Source: Pseudomonas versuta (lineage in GTDB: Bacteria; Pseudomonadota; Gammaproteobacteria; Pseudomonadales; Pseudomonadaceae). From it: a DNA stretch of 64,000 nucleotides. Location: the NCBI RefSeq assembly GCF_001294575.1, contig NZ_CP012676.1, positions 3,880,001 to 3,944,000 of the forward strand, given 5' to 3'. The notes under the pieces were generated by a model. The model did not search any database. It saw only the letters and a list, made by a program, of their open reading frames with translations, and was not told the origin of the DNA. Shown one piece after another: positions 1 to 9,591 of the stretch (its first letter is position 1; every line of letters starts with the position of its first letter). The position numbers and the translations under genes were made by a program.

Positions 1-142
1 CATCAATAGCTTTTTGAATAGTCTCGCGACTGGCCAGTGGTACCTGGTGAATCACTTTACCGGTCGACGGGTTGTACACATCGGCAGTACGGCCAGAATC
101 ACTCACCATCTCGCCATTGATCAAATGTTGAATCGTGCTCAT
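1..142 (-). CDS. mmsA: Methylmalonate-semialdehyde dehydrogenase (CoA-acylating), N-terminal fragment
   Basis: Only the first 47 codons are in the window; the gene runs off the left edge. The visible protein begins MSTIQHLINGEMVSDSGRT and continues with DVYNPSTGKVIHQVPLAS, the typical opening of CoA-acylating aldehyde dehydrogenases of the MmsA family. The family oxidises malonate or methylmalonate semialdehyde to acetyl- or propionyl-CoA. The ATG is at 140-142 with GGAG six bases upstream. It lies downstream of bauA on the same strand after about 85 bp, the usual pairing in Pseudomonas: BauA makes malonate semialdehyde from beta-alanine and this enzyme (called BauC in that context) converts it to acetyl-CoA. 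Family assignment is good; the choice between a valine-pathway and a beta-alanine role rests on context. Confidence 0.85.
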   Translation of the reverse strand, partial: MSTIQHLINGEMVSDSGRTADVYNPSTGKVIHQVPLASRETIQKAID

Positions 143-227
143 TGGAGCTCCAAAAAGTTGTCCACAGGCGCGAACACTGCGCGCCTGTCAAAATTCAAAA
201 ATGCCTCTTCTATATAGATAGAAGAAA

Positions 228-1577
228 TCAGTCGATCTGATTAAGCGCTTCACCGACCGCATCGAACAGGCGATCCAGATCCTGCGGCTTGCTGTTGAAG
301 GTCGGCCCGAACTGCAAAGTGTCACCGCCGTAGCGCACGTAGAAGCCTGCCTTCCACAGCTTCATCGCCGCATCAAACGGCCGCACAATCGCATCGCCAT
401 CACGCGGAGCAATCTGAATCGCACCGGCCAGGCCGTAGTTGCGGATGTCGATGATGTTTTTCACGCCCTTCAGGCCATGCAACGCATTTTCGAAGTGCGG
501 GGCGACTTCGGCCACGCTCTGCACCAGGTTTTCTTTTTGCAAAAGATCCAGGGCCGCCAGCCCCGCAGCACAAGCCACCGGGTGAGCCGAATAGGTATAA
601 CCGTGCGGGAATTCAACTGCGTACTCAGGCGTCGGTTGATTCATGAACGTCTGATAAATCTCGCTGCTGGCAATCACTGCCCCCATCGGGATCGCGCCGT
701 TAGTGACCTGCTTGGCAATACACATCAAGTCTGGCGTTACACCGAAGCTGTCAGCACCAAACATGGAACCTGTACGACCAAACCCGGTTATGACCTCATC
801 AAAGACCAGCAGGATGTTGTGCTGATCGCAGATTTCACGCAGACGTTTCAGATAACCCTGCGGCGGTACCAGTACACCGGCAGATCCTGCCATCGGCTCC
901 ACGAACACGGCCGCAATGTTCGATGCATCATGCAGTTCGATCAGCTTCAGCAGCTCATCGGCCAAGGCAATACCGCCCAGTTCAGGCATACCGCGAGAGA
1001 ACGCGTTACTTGCCAGCAATGTGTGTGGCAAATGATCGACATCCATCATCGCCTGACCAAACATCTTACGGTTGCCGTTCACACCGCCCAGGCTGGTACC
1101 GGCAATGTTCACCCCGTGATAACCACGGGCACGCCCAATCATCTTGGTTTTGGTCGACTGGCCTTTCAAACGCCAGTAAGCACGGACCATTTTCACTGCG
1201 GTGTCCGCACACTCCGAACCCGAGTCAGTGAAGAACACGTGATTCAGGTTGCCCGGCGTCAACTCGGTAATCTTTTCAGCCAACTGGAACGACAGTGGAT
1301 GCCCGTACTGGAATGCCGGCGAGTAATCGAGGGTGCCCAACTGCTTTGAAACCGCCTCCTGAATTTCCTTGCGGGTATGCCCTGCGCCACAGGTCCACAG
1401 ACCTGACAGCGAATCGTAAATTTGCCGACCCTTATCGTCCGTCAGATAGCTCCCTTTGGCCCCAACGATAAAGCGCGGGTCACGATGGAAGTTACGGTTA
1501 GCGGTGTAAGGCATCCAGTGAGCATCCAGCTTGAGCTGGCTCGTCACTGTAATTTCGGCATTTTCGGGCATGTTCAT
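228..1577 (-). CDS. bauA: Beta-alanine--pyruvate aminotransferase (omega-aminotransferase, class III)
   Basis: A 449-residue PLP-dependent class III aminotransferase that moves the amino group of beta-alanine (and related omega-amines) to pyruvate, giving malonate semialdehyde and alanine. Visible hallmarks are GARGYHG-like RARGYHGVNIAGTS in the cofactor region, the FDEVITGFGRTG signature and the Schiff-base lysine in CIAKQVTNG (about residue 289). Length is normal for the family. A TTG six bases further upstream keeps the frame open, but the ATG at 1577 is preferred because CGAGG sits eight bases before it. It is followed by mmsA on the same strand and is divergent from a LysR gene, a regulator-plus-pathway arrangement familiar in Pseudomonas. 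Likely LysR-regulated through the shared 120-bp promoter region. Confidence 0.92.
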   Translation of the reverse strand: MNMPENAEITVTSQLKLDAHWMPYTANRNFHRDPRFIVGAKGSYLTDDKGRQIYDSLSGLWTCGAGHTRKEIQEAVSKQLGTLDYSPAFQYGHPLSFQLAEKITELTPGNLNHVFFTDSGSECADTAVKMVRAYWRLKGQSTKTKMIGRARGYHGVNIAGTSLGGVNGNRKMFGQAMMDVDHLPHTLLASNAFSRGMPELGGIALADELLKLIELHDASNIAAVFVEPMAGSAGVLVPPQGYLKRLREICDQHNILLVFDEVITGFGRTGSMFGADSFGVTPDLMCIAKQVTNGAIPMGAVIASSEIYQTFMNQPTPEYAVEFPHGYTYSAHPVACAAGLAALDLLQKENLVQSVAEVAPHFENALHGLKGVKNIIDIRNYGLAGAIQIAPRDGDAIVRPFDAAMKLWKAGFYVRYGGDTLQFGPTFNSKPQDLDRLFDAVGEALNQID

Positions 1578-1671
1578 GTGCAAAACCTCGCAAAGCAGAA
1601 AGCGGCGTGGGATTGAAAGCGTTGTTGCAGCTAAATTGCCATGGCTATAAAGTCGGTGAAATCCAACTCTT

Positions 1672-1686
1672 CTAACCTTTAGTTAG
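1672..1686. promoter_or_regulatory. Possible LysR-type operator between bauA and its regulator
   Basis: CTAAC-ctttA-GTTAG is a 5-bp arm palindrome with the T-N11-A layout expected of LysR-family binding sites. It lies in the divergent bauA/lysR intergenic region, 15 bp before the regulator's start codon, so a bound regulator would repress its own gene and contact the bauA promoter from a distance. Inference from symmetry and position only. Confidence 0.4.
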
Positions 1687-1700
1687 GCATTTACTAAACT

Positions 1701-2621
1701 ATGAGCAGCCGTCGCCCTGATGCACTGGCCCAAGTCAGCGACTTTGATATTCGCTTGCTACGCATTTTTCGCAGTGTCGTGGAATGCGGAGGCTTTTCGG
1801 CGGCCGAAACCGTGCTCGGGATCGGCCGCTCGGCCATCAGCCAGCAGATGAGCGATCTGGAACAGCGCTTGGGTTTACGCCTATGTCAGCGTGGGCGAGC
1901 GGGGTTTTCTCTGACAGAAGAAGGCCGTGAGGTTTATCAGTCATCGCTACAGTTGCTGGGTGCACTCGAAAGCTTTCGTACCGAGGTCAACGGCCTGCAT
2001 CAGCACCTGCGCGGTGAACTGACAATCGGGCTGACCGACAACCTGGTCACCCTGCCCCACATGCGGATCACCCATGCCCTGTCCCAACTCAAGGAGCGCG
2101 GGCCCGACGTACAAATTCACATTCGAATGATCGCCCCCAATGAAGTCGAGCAAGGTGTGCTGGATGGTCGCTTGCATGTAGGTGTCGTACCCCAGGCCAG
2201 TGCATTGTCCGGGCTTGAATACCAACCGCTGTACAGCGAGCGCTCACTGCTCTATTGCGCTGTAGGCCACCCATTGTTTTATGTTGATGATCGGCAACTG
2301 GCCGACCAGCGACTCAACGAACAGGATGCAATTGCCCCGACTTTCCGCCTGCCGTCCGAGATTCAGGCGCACTACCAGGCACTTAACTGCACCGCCAGCG
2401 CTTCAGATCGCGAAGGCATGGCCTTTTTGATTCTGACCGGGCGCTACATCGGTTATTTGCCCGATCACTACGCCAGCCTGTGGGTTCAACAAGGCCGCCT
2501 TCGGGCCCTGAAAGCCAACACGCGGTTCTATGACTTGAGCCTGGCCTCCGTTACCCGCAAAGGTCGACGCCCGCATCTGGTGCTGGAAAGTTTCCTTGAG
2601 AGCCTCGAAGCGACGCGCTAA
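1701..2621 (+). CDS. LysR-family regulator, divergent from bauA
   Basis: A 306-residue LysR-type transcriptional regulator. The N-terminal winged helix-turn-helix is clear (DFDIRLLRIFRSVVECGGF, then a recognition helix around GRSAISQQMSDLEQRLG, residues about 10-65) and is followed by the two-lobed effector domain starting near LRGELTIGLTDNLVTLP. Length is typical. The start codon ATG has little Shine-Dalgarno character but fits the family N-terminus well. It is transcribed away from bauA/mmsA and is therefore the probable activator of beta-alanine degradation; the inducer would be beta-alanine or a product of the pathway. The effector domain cannot be assigned a ligand from sequence alone. 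Confidence 0.88.
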   Translation: MSSRRPDALAQVSDFDIRLLRIFRSVVECGGFSAAETVLGIGRSAISQQMSDLEQRLGLRLCQRGRAGFSLTEEGREVYQSSLQLLGALESFRTEVNGLHQHLRGELTIGLTDNLVTLPHMRITHALSQLKERGPDVQIHIRMIAPNEVEQGVLDGRLHVGVVPQASALSGLEYQPLYSERSLLYCAVGHPLFYVDDRQLADQRLNEQDAIAPTFRLPSEIQAHYQALNCTASASDREGMAFLILTGRYIGYLPDHYASLWVQQGRLRALKANTRFYDLSLASVTRKGRRPHLVLESFLESLEATR

Positions 2622-2668
2622 CGTGAAAGTGCATTGAATATCCCTACAAAGATTGCTCTGGAAAACCC

Positions 2669-3319
2669 ATGACCTTTGAAATCCCCGCCCACGATGGCAA
2701 GCCGGCCGGCCGTATTCGTCAACAGAACGAAGAGATCATTCTCAAGGCCGCGGAGGATGAGTTTGCCCGTCACGGGTTCAAAGGCACCAGCATGAACGCC
2801 ATTGCGCTCAAAGCAGGCCTGCCAAAAGCTAACCTGCACTACTACTTCACCAACAAGCTGGGGCTCTATATTGCGGTTTTGAGCAATATCATCGAGTTAT
2901 GGGACAGCACCTTCAATAGCCTGAGCGCCGAAGATGATCCGGCTCAAGCACTCAGCAGCTACATCCGGGCCAAGATGGAGTTCTCACGCCGCCAACCCGA
3001 GGCTTCGCGTGTATTTGCAATGGAAATCATCAGCGGTGGCGCCTGCCTGACCGAATACTTCACCCAGGACTACCGCACCTGGTTCCAGGGCCGCGCTGCC
3101 GTGTTTCAAGCCTGGATCGATGCCGGAAAGATGGACCCGGTCGACCCTGTACACCTGATCTTCCTGTTGTGGGGCAGTACCCAGCATTACGCCGATTTCG
3201 CGACACAAATCTGCCGCGTATCGGGGCGCACGCGCTTGACCAGGCAAGACATGCAAGACGCCAGCGATAACCTGATCCGTATCATCCTCAAAGGCTGCGG
3301 CCTGACGCCCACAGTCTAA
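2669..3319 (+). CDS. TetR-family regulator resembling RutR
   Basis: A 216-residue TetR-type repressor. The N-terminal helix-turn-helix is in residues about 15-60 (EEIILKAAEDEFARHGFKGTS, then KANLHYYFTNKLGLY). The C-terminal ligand domain carries segments very like E. coli RutR as I recall it: PEASRVFAMEI, WIDAGKMDPVDPVHLIF and WGSTQHYADFA. RutR senses uracil and controls pyrimidine degradation. Beta-alanine is the end product of reductive uracil breakdown, so its position 48 bp after the bauA regulator and next to bauA/mmsA makes a role in pyrimidine or beta-alanine control likely. No pyrimidine-degradation genes are in the window, so the target is inferred. Confidence 0.8.
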   Translation: MTFEIPAHDGKPAGRIRQQNEEIILKAAEDEFARHGFKGTSMNAIALKAGLPKANLHYYFTNKLGLYIAVLSNIIELWDSTFNSLSAEDDPAQALSSYIRAKMEFSRRQPEASRVFAMEIISGGACLTEYFTQDYRTWFQGRAAVFQAWIDAGKMDPVDPVHLIFLLWGSTQHYADFATQICRVSGRTRLTRQDMQDASDNLIRIILKGCGLTPTV

Positions 3320-3332
3320 GTCCGGAACCGAC

Positions 3333-3935
3333 ATGCCTTCGACCCTCGTGGATCTTTGCGAATACCGCGAAGAAATCCGAAAAAGCCGCTTTATCACGCT
3401 TGCCGCACCCATCACCAACGCCCGACAGGCACAGGACTTTATCGAGCTGCACAGCGACCTGAACGCCTCCCACAATTGCTGGGCCTGGAAACACGGTGAT
3501 CAATATCGCAGCAGTGACGATGGCGAACCCGGCGGTACCGCTGGCCGGCCGATACTGTCAGCTATTGAGGCCCAGGACTGCGATCAGGTCGTGGTGCTGG
3601 TAATCCGCTGGTATGGCGGCATCCAGTTAGGGACCGGCGGCCTGGCTCGGGCATATGGCGGGGGCGCCAACAAATGCCTGCAAGGCGCAGAAAAACTGCC
3701 GCTGGTTAGCCGTGTAGCGCTGTACTGCTCCTGCAGCTTCGGCGAGCTGGCACTGATTAAACTGCGGTTAGCCGACTCAGGCGGCTTACTTGTCAATGAA
3801 ACCTTCACCGGCAATGGGGTTGACCTGCACTTGGCACTGGCCGAAGAACAGATAGCCCCCCTGCAGCAGCAACTGGCCGATATCAGTCGCGGCAGGATTT
3901 TGTTGCACAGAAACGATCCCGCCACGGCGAAGTAA
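3333..3935 (+). CDS. yigZ: YigZ/IMPACT family protein
   Basis: A 200-residue member of the UPF0029/IMPACT (YigZ) family. The N-terminal domain shows the family signature (SRFITLAAPITN, then HNCWAWKHG, DDGEPGGTAGRPIL and VIRWYGGIQLGTGGLARAYG, residues about 20-110), followed by a ferredoxin-like C-terminal domain. The family is linked to ribosome-related and translation-control functions in eukaryotes; the bacterial role is not well defined. It begins 13 bp after the RutR-like gene and may be co-transcribed with it. No unusual residues were seen. Confidence 0.88.
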   Translation: MPSTLVDLCEYREEIRKSRFITLAAPITNARQAQDFIELHSDLNASHNCWAWKHGDQYRSSDDGEPGGTAGRPILSAIEAQDCDQVVVLVIRWYGGIQLGTGGLARAYGGGANKCLQGAEKLPLVSRVALYCSCSFGELALIKLRLADSGGLLVNETFTGNGVDLHLALAEEQIAPLQQQLADISRGRILLHRNDPATAK

Positions 3936-3960
3936 AAGCGTTCTATCCACACCCCCATAC

Positions 3961-4060
3961 TTGCCCACAGTCACTGTGTACCCAGCTGTGGATAACCTGA
4001 GTACATACAGCTGCAGCCCTTATTCCACGGGCATCACACCGCTTTGTACATTTTTTGATC
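3961..4060. repeat. Tandem 100-bp repeat, copy 1, with DnaA box
   Basis: First of two gaplessly alignable 100-bp copies in the 482-bp gap between yigZ and the SDR gene. Shared landmarks at identical offsets are the palindrome CACAGT-n-ACTGTG, a perfect DnaA box TGTGGATAA at 3987-3995 (offset 26, TTATCCACA on the other strand) and TTTGTACrTTTTTT at offset 82. A further near-DnaA box (CTATCCACA) lies just before it at about 3943. No convincing ORF is present. It could be a DnaA-binding locus or a small RNA gene ending in the T tract. Confidence 0.6.
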
Positions 4061-4162
4061 TGTTTTTCTCATGCTCAGCTAAATTTGTTTAAAAACAATT
4101 ATTTAGCGGAGGTTATCGCGGTTAGAACAAAGCAGCCCAGTGCTTATATCTCTGCATCGAAG

Positions 4163-4262
4163 TTGCACACAGTAACTGTGGAACAACCTGTGGATAACCC
4201 GTGTAAATACCTCGCCGATTCAATCCCTGTAACGCCTGCTTACCTTTGTACGTTTTTTAACC
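4163..4262. repeat. Tandem 100-bp repeat, copy 2, with DnaA box
   Basis: Second copy, 202 bp after the first, with the same order of palindrome (CACAGTAACTGTG), perfect DnaA box TGTGGATAA at 4189-4197 and TTTGTACGTTTTTT. The middle of the unit is diverged, so the landmarks look selectively kept. The remainder of the gap (4061-4162 and 4263-4417) holds AT-rich sequence and, at 4404-4410, the GGAAGGA ribosome binding site of the SDR gene; nothing else was recognised. Confidence 0.6.
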
Positions 4263-4417
4263 AATCCAGTGCAAAGTGCACCCTGCCTCAACGCGTACTC
4301 AAACACTGCCGGGCCTGAAAAATAGTGCCCGTTCAAACCGCGAGGCTGGGCACCCGCACAACGATGGAGTAAAAACCCCTACGGTGAATTCCCTTTAGCT
4401 TTGGAAGGACGTTACTC

Positions 4418-5104
4418 ATGACAGCAAAACATGCACTGATTATCGGAGCCTCACGCGGATTGGGTCTGGGTCTGGTTAAAGAGTTGCTCAAGGACGGCTG
4501 GAAAGTTACTGCCACCGTGCGTGATCTCCAGAAAGCCCAGGCCTTGAAATCACTGGGCCAGGTAAACATTGAGCAACTGGACATGGATAACTACCAGGCC
4601 ATCAAGGCATTGAGCAACACATTGAACAACCAGGTCTTTGACCTGTTGTTCATCAATGCCGGTATCAAAGGCCCGGATGATCAATGGTCAGGTAACGCGA
4701 CGCTGGCTGAGGTGGGTCAGCTGTTTTATACCAACAGCGTGGCGCCGATTAATCTGGCGAAAGAGTTTGTCAGCAAAATACGTAAAGACAGCGGCGTGCT
4801 GGCATTCATGAGTTCTGTACTGGGCAGCATTGCTGTACCGGACGCACCTGAATTGGCGCTCTACAAAGCCAGTAAGGCGGCGCTCAACTCCATGACCAAC
4901 ACCTTTGTGCATCATGAGCTGGGTGACAACAATCCCACTGTGCTCTCCATGCATCCGGGCTGGGTGAAAACCGACATGGGCGGTGAAGATGCCCAGATTG
5001 ATGTCGAAACCAGCACCCGGGGCCTGGTGGAGCAAGTCAAAGCGTTCGCCGGTAAAGGTGGCCATCACTTCATCGACTATCAGGGGCAGACCATTCCCTG
5101 GTAA
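4418..5104 (+). CDS. Short-chain dehydrogenase/reductase (SDR)
   Basis: A 228-residue classical SDR oxidoreductase. The N-terminal nucleotide-binding motif GASRGLGLG is at residues 10-18, the NAG motif at 80-82 and the catalytic Tyr149-x3-Lys153 in LALYKASKAALN, with Ser132/Ser133 preceding it. Length fits the small, cytoplasmic C-factor-like SDR group. GGAAGGAC lies upstream of the ATG. It stands alone between a long repeat-containing gap and the convergent antiporter gene. The substrate cannot be predicted. Confidence 0.85.
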   Translation: MTAKHALIIGASRGLGLGLVKELLKDGWKVTATVRDLQKAQALKSLGQVNIEQLDMDNYQAIKALSNTLNNQVFDLLFINAGIKGPDDQWSGNATLAEVGQLFYTNSVAPINLAKEFVSKIRKDSGVLAFMSSVLGSIAVPDAPELALYKASKAALNSMTNTFVHHELGDNNPTVLSMHPGWVKTDMGGEDAQIDVETSTRGLVEQVKAFAGKGGHHFIDYQGQTIPW

Positions 5105-5146
5105 CAAACAGCTGAGCCCTTCCCGACGGGATTGGCTCAGCTTCGG

Positions 5147-6232
5147 TTAAAGCCCCAACAACGAGAGCATGATGAACGTCGCAAACAGCACGAAATGCGT
5201 CATGCCCTCAATGGCATTGGTCTCGCCGTCATTGAGGTTGATTGCGCAAATCACCAGGGTAATCAGCACCATTACCGTCTGCACCGGAGTCATGGCCATC
5301 TGAAACGGCTGACCGGTATACAGTGCCATTCCCTCCATCACGGGTACTGTCAGAATCACAGTCGACAGTGACGCGCCCAACGCGACGTTAACCACCGACT
5401 GCATGCGATTGGCCAAGGCCGCACGCAAGGCAGTGAGGATTTCCGGCGCAGCCGAGATGGCAGCCACCAGAATCGCCGTGATCACCGGCGGCGCCCCCGT
5501 GCCCTCAAGGCCAAGGTCCAGGGTTTTGGACATCACCTCCGCCAACGCACCGATCACGATAACCCCCAGTGCCAGCACGGTAACGGACAGCTTGAGGTTG
5601 GCCGGCTCTGCTTGCGGCTCGTTTTTGCGGCGTTTCTTTTCCGGGTAGCTGTAGCTGAAGAAGTAACTGTGTGGCCCGACCTGCATCCGTAAAAACACGG
5701 TATAGAGCAACACCATCGCACCAATGGTGAAGGCTGAATAAATTTTCCAGTCTGCCTCGGGGATAAATTCCGGCACCACCATGGACACCCCCATGGCCGT
5801 CATAATCATCACGGTGTAGGTGCGGGCCGAATCATCGTTGTACGGCTGTTCGCCATGCTTGATCCCGCCCATCAGTGCTGCCAGACCCAGAATGCCGTTG
5901 ATGTCGAGCATGACCGCGGAATAAATCGTGTCGCGCACCAGGGTCGGTGATGCTTCGTTGCTCATCATGATGGCCAGGATGACCACCTCAACCAGCACGG
6001 CGGACAACGTAAGGATCATCGTGCCATAGGGATCACCGACTTTTTCTGCCAGCACCTCAGCGTGATGAGCCACGCGCATCGAGGCACAAACAATCGCCGC
6101 AACCAGCACAACCCCTGCAATCAGGGCCGTAATCTGGCCGTTGCTCAGGAGCCAATGCTCCAGCGGGTAAGCCACCGCCACCATCACAATCGCCAGCAAC
6201 AACAGTTTTTCGTCTTTCAATAGAGTCAGCAT
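5147..6232 (-). CDS. chaA: Calcium/proton (cation:proton) antiporter, ChaA type
   Basis: About 361 residues with ten or so hydrophobic segments in two homologous halves typical of the CaCA (Na/Ca exchanger) superfamily. Each half holds an acidic-containing helix: GTMILTLSAVLVEVVILAIM in the first and AILVAAISAAPEILTALRAA in the second. A charged cytoplasmic loop (YPEKKRRKNEPQAEP) joins the halves. The family exports Ca2+ or Na+/K+ in exchange for protons at the inner membrane. The ATG at 6232 has AAAGG six bases upstream; a GTG 30 bases further out is open but lacks a site. It is convergent with the SDR gene. Confidence 0.85.
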   Translation of the reverse strand: MLTLLKDEKLLLLAIVMVAVAYPLEHWLLSNGQITALIAGVVLVAAIVCASMRVAHHAEVLAEKVGDPYGTMILTLSAVLVEVVILAIMMSNEASPTLVRDTIYSAVMLDINGILGLAALMGGIKHGEQPYNDDSARTYTVMIMTAMGVSMVVPEFIPEADWKIYSAFTIGAMVLLYTVFLRMQVGPHSYFFSYSYPEKKRRKNEPQAEPANLKLSVTVLALGVIVIGALAEVMSKTLDLGLEGTGAPPVITAILVAAISAAPEILTALRAALANRMQSVVNVALGASLSTVILTVPVMEGMALYTGQPFQMAMTPVQTVMVLITLVICAINLNDGETNAIEGMTHFVLFATFIMLSLLGL

Positions 6233-6400
6233 TGCGAACCTTTCGCCAGGGAACAAATACACGTTGATGGGTTACAGACTTCAGCAACTTGCTAACGTTT
6301 CGTTACATGTTAGTTCACAGACAAGCGCACCAAGCTCTGGCAGCCCTGGCGCCAGGTACGCTGCGACAAATAGCTTGGTCGGGTTTTACCAAATGTGTAG

Positions 6401-7408
<1,008 letters not shown>

Positions 7409-7414
7409 ACCTCT

Positions 7415-7442
7415 TGTGGGAGCGGGCTTGCCGGCTCCCACA
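7415..7442. repeat. REP-like hairpin / terminator
   Basis: TGTGGGAGC-N10-GCTCCCACA, a perfect 9-bp stem directly after the adenine deaminase stop and overlapping the 3' end of the convergent LysR gene. The sequence type is the Pseudomonas GTGGGAGC REP family. It probably stabilises or ends transcripts from both sides. Confidence 0.7.
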
Positions 7443-7443
7443 G

Positions 7444-8364
7444 TCAGGCCCCAACGCTGTCTCTGCCACGCGCCAGCACCTCGCACCGCTCAACAAGCAT
7501 GTCGCGCAATAACTTCACCGGCTTGCTCAATTGCGCACGATGGCCGCACAGCAGGTTCAAGGGTGCCCGCTCGCAGGTCAGCTCGGGCAACAGCACCTTA
7601 AGCCGCCCTGCAATCACATCCCCCGCCACGTCCAGCCAGGACTTGTAGGCAATCCCCGCCCCGGCCAACGCCCACAAGCGCACCACATCGGCATCATCAC
7701 TGAACCGGTCGCCAGCCACCGTCAACCCGAGCTCACGCTTGCCGTCATAGAATTGCCAATAGTCGTGGACCCGCGTGCCGAGCATGTACAGCAGGCAATT
7801 GTGTTGCAACAGCTGTTCAAGATGACGGGGCGCCGAGTGGCGCATCAGGTAATCAGGGGACGCGCACAGCACTCGGCGGTTGTCTGCCGCCACCGGCAAG
7901 GCCACAAGGCTCGAATCCTCCGGCTCACCGTAACGCAAGGCAATATCAACCGGCTGACGAAAGAGGTCGGCAATACGGTCTCCCAGTAACAGGCGCACCG
8001 TGAGCCCCGAGTGCTCACGCTGAAACTCATCCAGCCAGGGCAGCAGTAAATTACGCCCGAAGTCAGAAGGGGCCGACAGTTGCAGCACCCCACTGACCTG
8101 ATCTTGCCCACGAGCCAACAGCCGCCGCCCTTCATCCAGACTGCTTAATGCCGTACGCGCATACTCGAGAAAGCCATCACCCTCTGCTGTCAGCCGCAAA
8201 CTGCGGGTCGAGCGGGCCAGCAACCGCGTACCCAGCTGTGCCTCTATGCGTTTGAGTGCCGCACTGGCAACCGCGGGTGACATGTCCATCACTCGCGCAG
8301 CTGCCGACAAACTGCCCAGATCGGCGGCACGAACAAACAGTTGCAGGTCATTGAAGCGCAGCAT
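7444..8364 (-). CDS. LysR-family regulator, divergent from quinone oxidoreductase
   Basis: A 306-residue LysR-type regulator of the large CrgA-like group that commonly controls a neighbouring oxidoreductase. The winged helix-turn-helix covers residues 1-60 (MLRFNDLQLFVRAADLGSL, then SPAVASAALKRIEAQLG), and the effector domain begins at VSGVLQLSAPSDFGR with the usual VDIALRYGEPEDSSLVALPV pattern. It is divergent from the dehydrogenase gene at 8487, with a 122-bp AT-rich spacer that would hold both promoters. That gene is its likely target, as in many Pseudomonas LysR/quinone oxidoreductase pairs. The inducer is unknown. Confidence 0.87.
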   Translation of the reverse strand: MLRFNDLQLFVRAADLGSLSAAARVMDMSPAVASAALKRIEAQLGTRLLARSTRSLRLTAEGDGFLEYARTALSSLDEGRRLLARGQDQVSGVLQLSAPSDFGRNLLLPWLDEFQREHSGLTVRLLLGDRIADLFRQPVDIALRYGEPEDSSLVALPVAADNRRVLCASPDYLMRHSAPRHLEQLLQHNCLLYMLGTRVHDYWQFYDGKRELGLTVAGDRFSDDADVVRLWALAGAGIAYKSWLDVAGDVIAGRLKVLLPELTCERAPLNLLCGHRAQLSKPVKLLRDMLVERCEVLARGRDSVGA

Positions 8365-8486
8365 TCAAATTTATCCGCCAATTATCAAAAAAATATTGAA
8401 AGAGACTGCTGTTTTAGCCGGTTTTATCATCCGGCGAAATAGCTAATCATGACCTCACTTTCTTACCCTCCTTCAGGACTTGTCCC

Positions 8487-9500
8487 ATGAAAGCCATCGC
8501 CTATTACCAGTCGCTACCGGTGCAAGACCCACTGGCCCTGCAAGACATCGAATTGCCCGAGCCAGTGGCCGGCCCTCGTGACTTGCTGGTTGAGGTCAAG
8601 GCCATTTCCGTAAACCCGGTGGACACCAAGGTCCGTCAAAACGTACAGCCTGAAGCCGGCGCAGCCAAAGTCCTGGGTTGGGATGTGGCGGGTGTGGTCA
8701 AGGCGGTCGGTAGTGACGTGAGCCTGTTCAAGGTTGGCGACAAAGTGTTCTATGCCGGTTCCATCGCCCGCGCCGGGGCCAATAGCGAGCGCCATGTGGT
8801 GGATGAGCGGATCGTCGGGCACATGCCCAAGAGCCTCGGTTTCGCCGAAGCCGCAGCGCTGCCACTGACCGCAATCACCGCCTGGGAATTGTTGTTTGAA
8901 CGGCTTGGCATTAACGAGAACAAGGTCGACGAACAACAGAGCCTGTTAATCGTCGGTGCGGCCGGAGGGGTGGGCTCGATCCTGACTCAACTGGCCAGCC
9001 AGCTCACGACCCTCAAGGTGATTGGTAGCGCTTCGCGCCCTGAGACCCAAGCCTGGGTGCGCGAATTGGGTGCGCACGTTATTGTCGATCACCGCCAGCC
9101 GCTGAGCGAAGAACTCAAGCGTCAGGGCATCGACTCTGTGACCCACGTCGCCAGCCTGACTCAGACCGATCAGCATCTGGATCAACTGGTCGAAGCCCTG
9201 GCGCCCCAGGGCAAGCTGGCACTGATCGACGACCCCAAGGCCCTCGACATTACCAAACTCAAGCGCAAGAGCCTGTCGCTGCACTGGGAGTTCATGTACA
9301 CCCGTTCGCTGTTCGAAACCCCGGACATGATCGAGCAACATCATCTGCTCAATCGTGTCGCCGAACTGATCGACGCCGGCACATTGAGCACCACCGTGGG
9401 CGAGCACTTCGGCACTATCAATGCGGCCAACCTGCGACGCGCCCATACGCTGCTGGAAAGCGGTCAGTCCAAAGGCAAGATTGTGCTCGAAGGGTTCTGA
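8487..9500 (+). CDS. Zinc-binding-type alcohol dehydrogenase / NADPH:quinone oxidoreductase
   Basis: A 337-residue medium-chain dehydrogenase/reductase of the zinc-binding alcohol dehydrogenase family (ZADH subgroup). The N-terminal GroES-like domain includes ISVNPVDTKVRQ and GWDVAGVVKAVGSDV. The NADPH-binding Rossmann motif is VGAAGGVGSILTQLA, near residue 155. The catalytic zinc cysteines of true alcohol dehydrogenases are absent, which points to a zinc-independent quinone or enone reductase. Preceded by a plausible site (CAGGACTTGTCCC) and divergent from the LysR regulator that likely controls it. Confidence 0.87.
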   Translation: MKAIAYYQSLPVQDPLALQDIELPEPVAGPRDLLVEVKAISVNPVDTKVRQNVQPEAGAAKVLGWDVAGVVKAVGSDVSLFKVGDKVFYAGSIARAGANSERHVVDERIVGHMPKSLGFAEAAALPLTAITAWELLFERLGINENKVDEQQSLLIVGAAGGVGSILTQLASQLTTLKVIGSASRPETQAWVRELGAHVIVDHRQPLSEELKRQGIDSVTHVASLTQTDQHLDQLVEALAPQGKLALIDDPKALDITKLKRKSLSLHWEFMYTRSLFETPDMIEQHHLLNRVAELIDAGTLSTTVGEHFGTINAANLRRAHTLLESGQSKGKIVLEGF

Positions 9501-9591
9501 TCAAACCCGGCACCGGTGCGAAACAGCCAGGTTTGAACCGTCAGTCAGAGACTTGATCCCTGACATATTTCACCGGGGAGTGGGGGCTTAC

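Noticed and set aside
3943..4262. Chromosomal replication origin
   Set aside because: DnaA boxes are present, but there is no dnaA, rpmH, dnaN or gidA nearby and no 13-mer AT-rich unwinding cluster, so it is not oriC.
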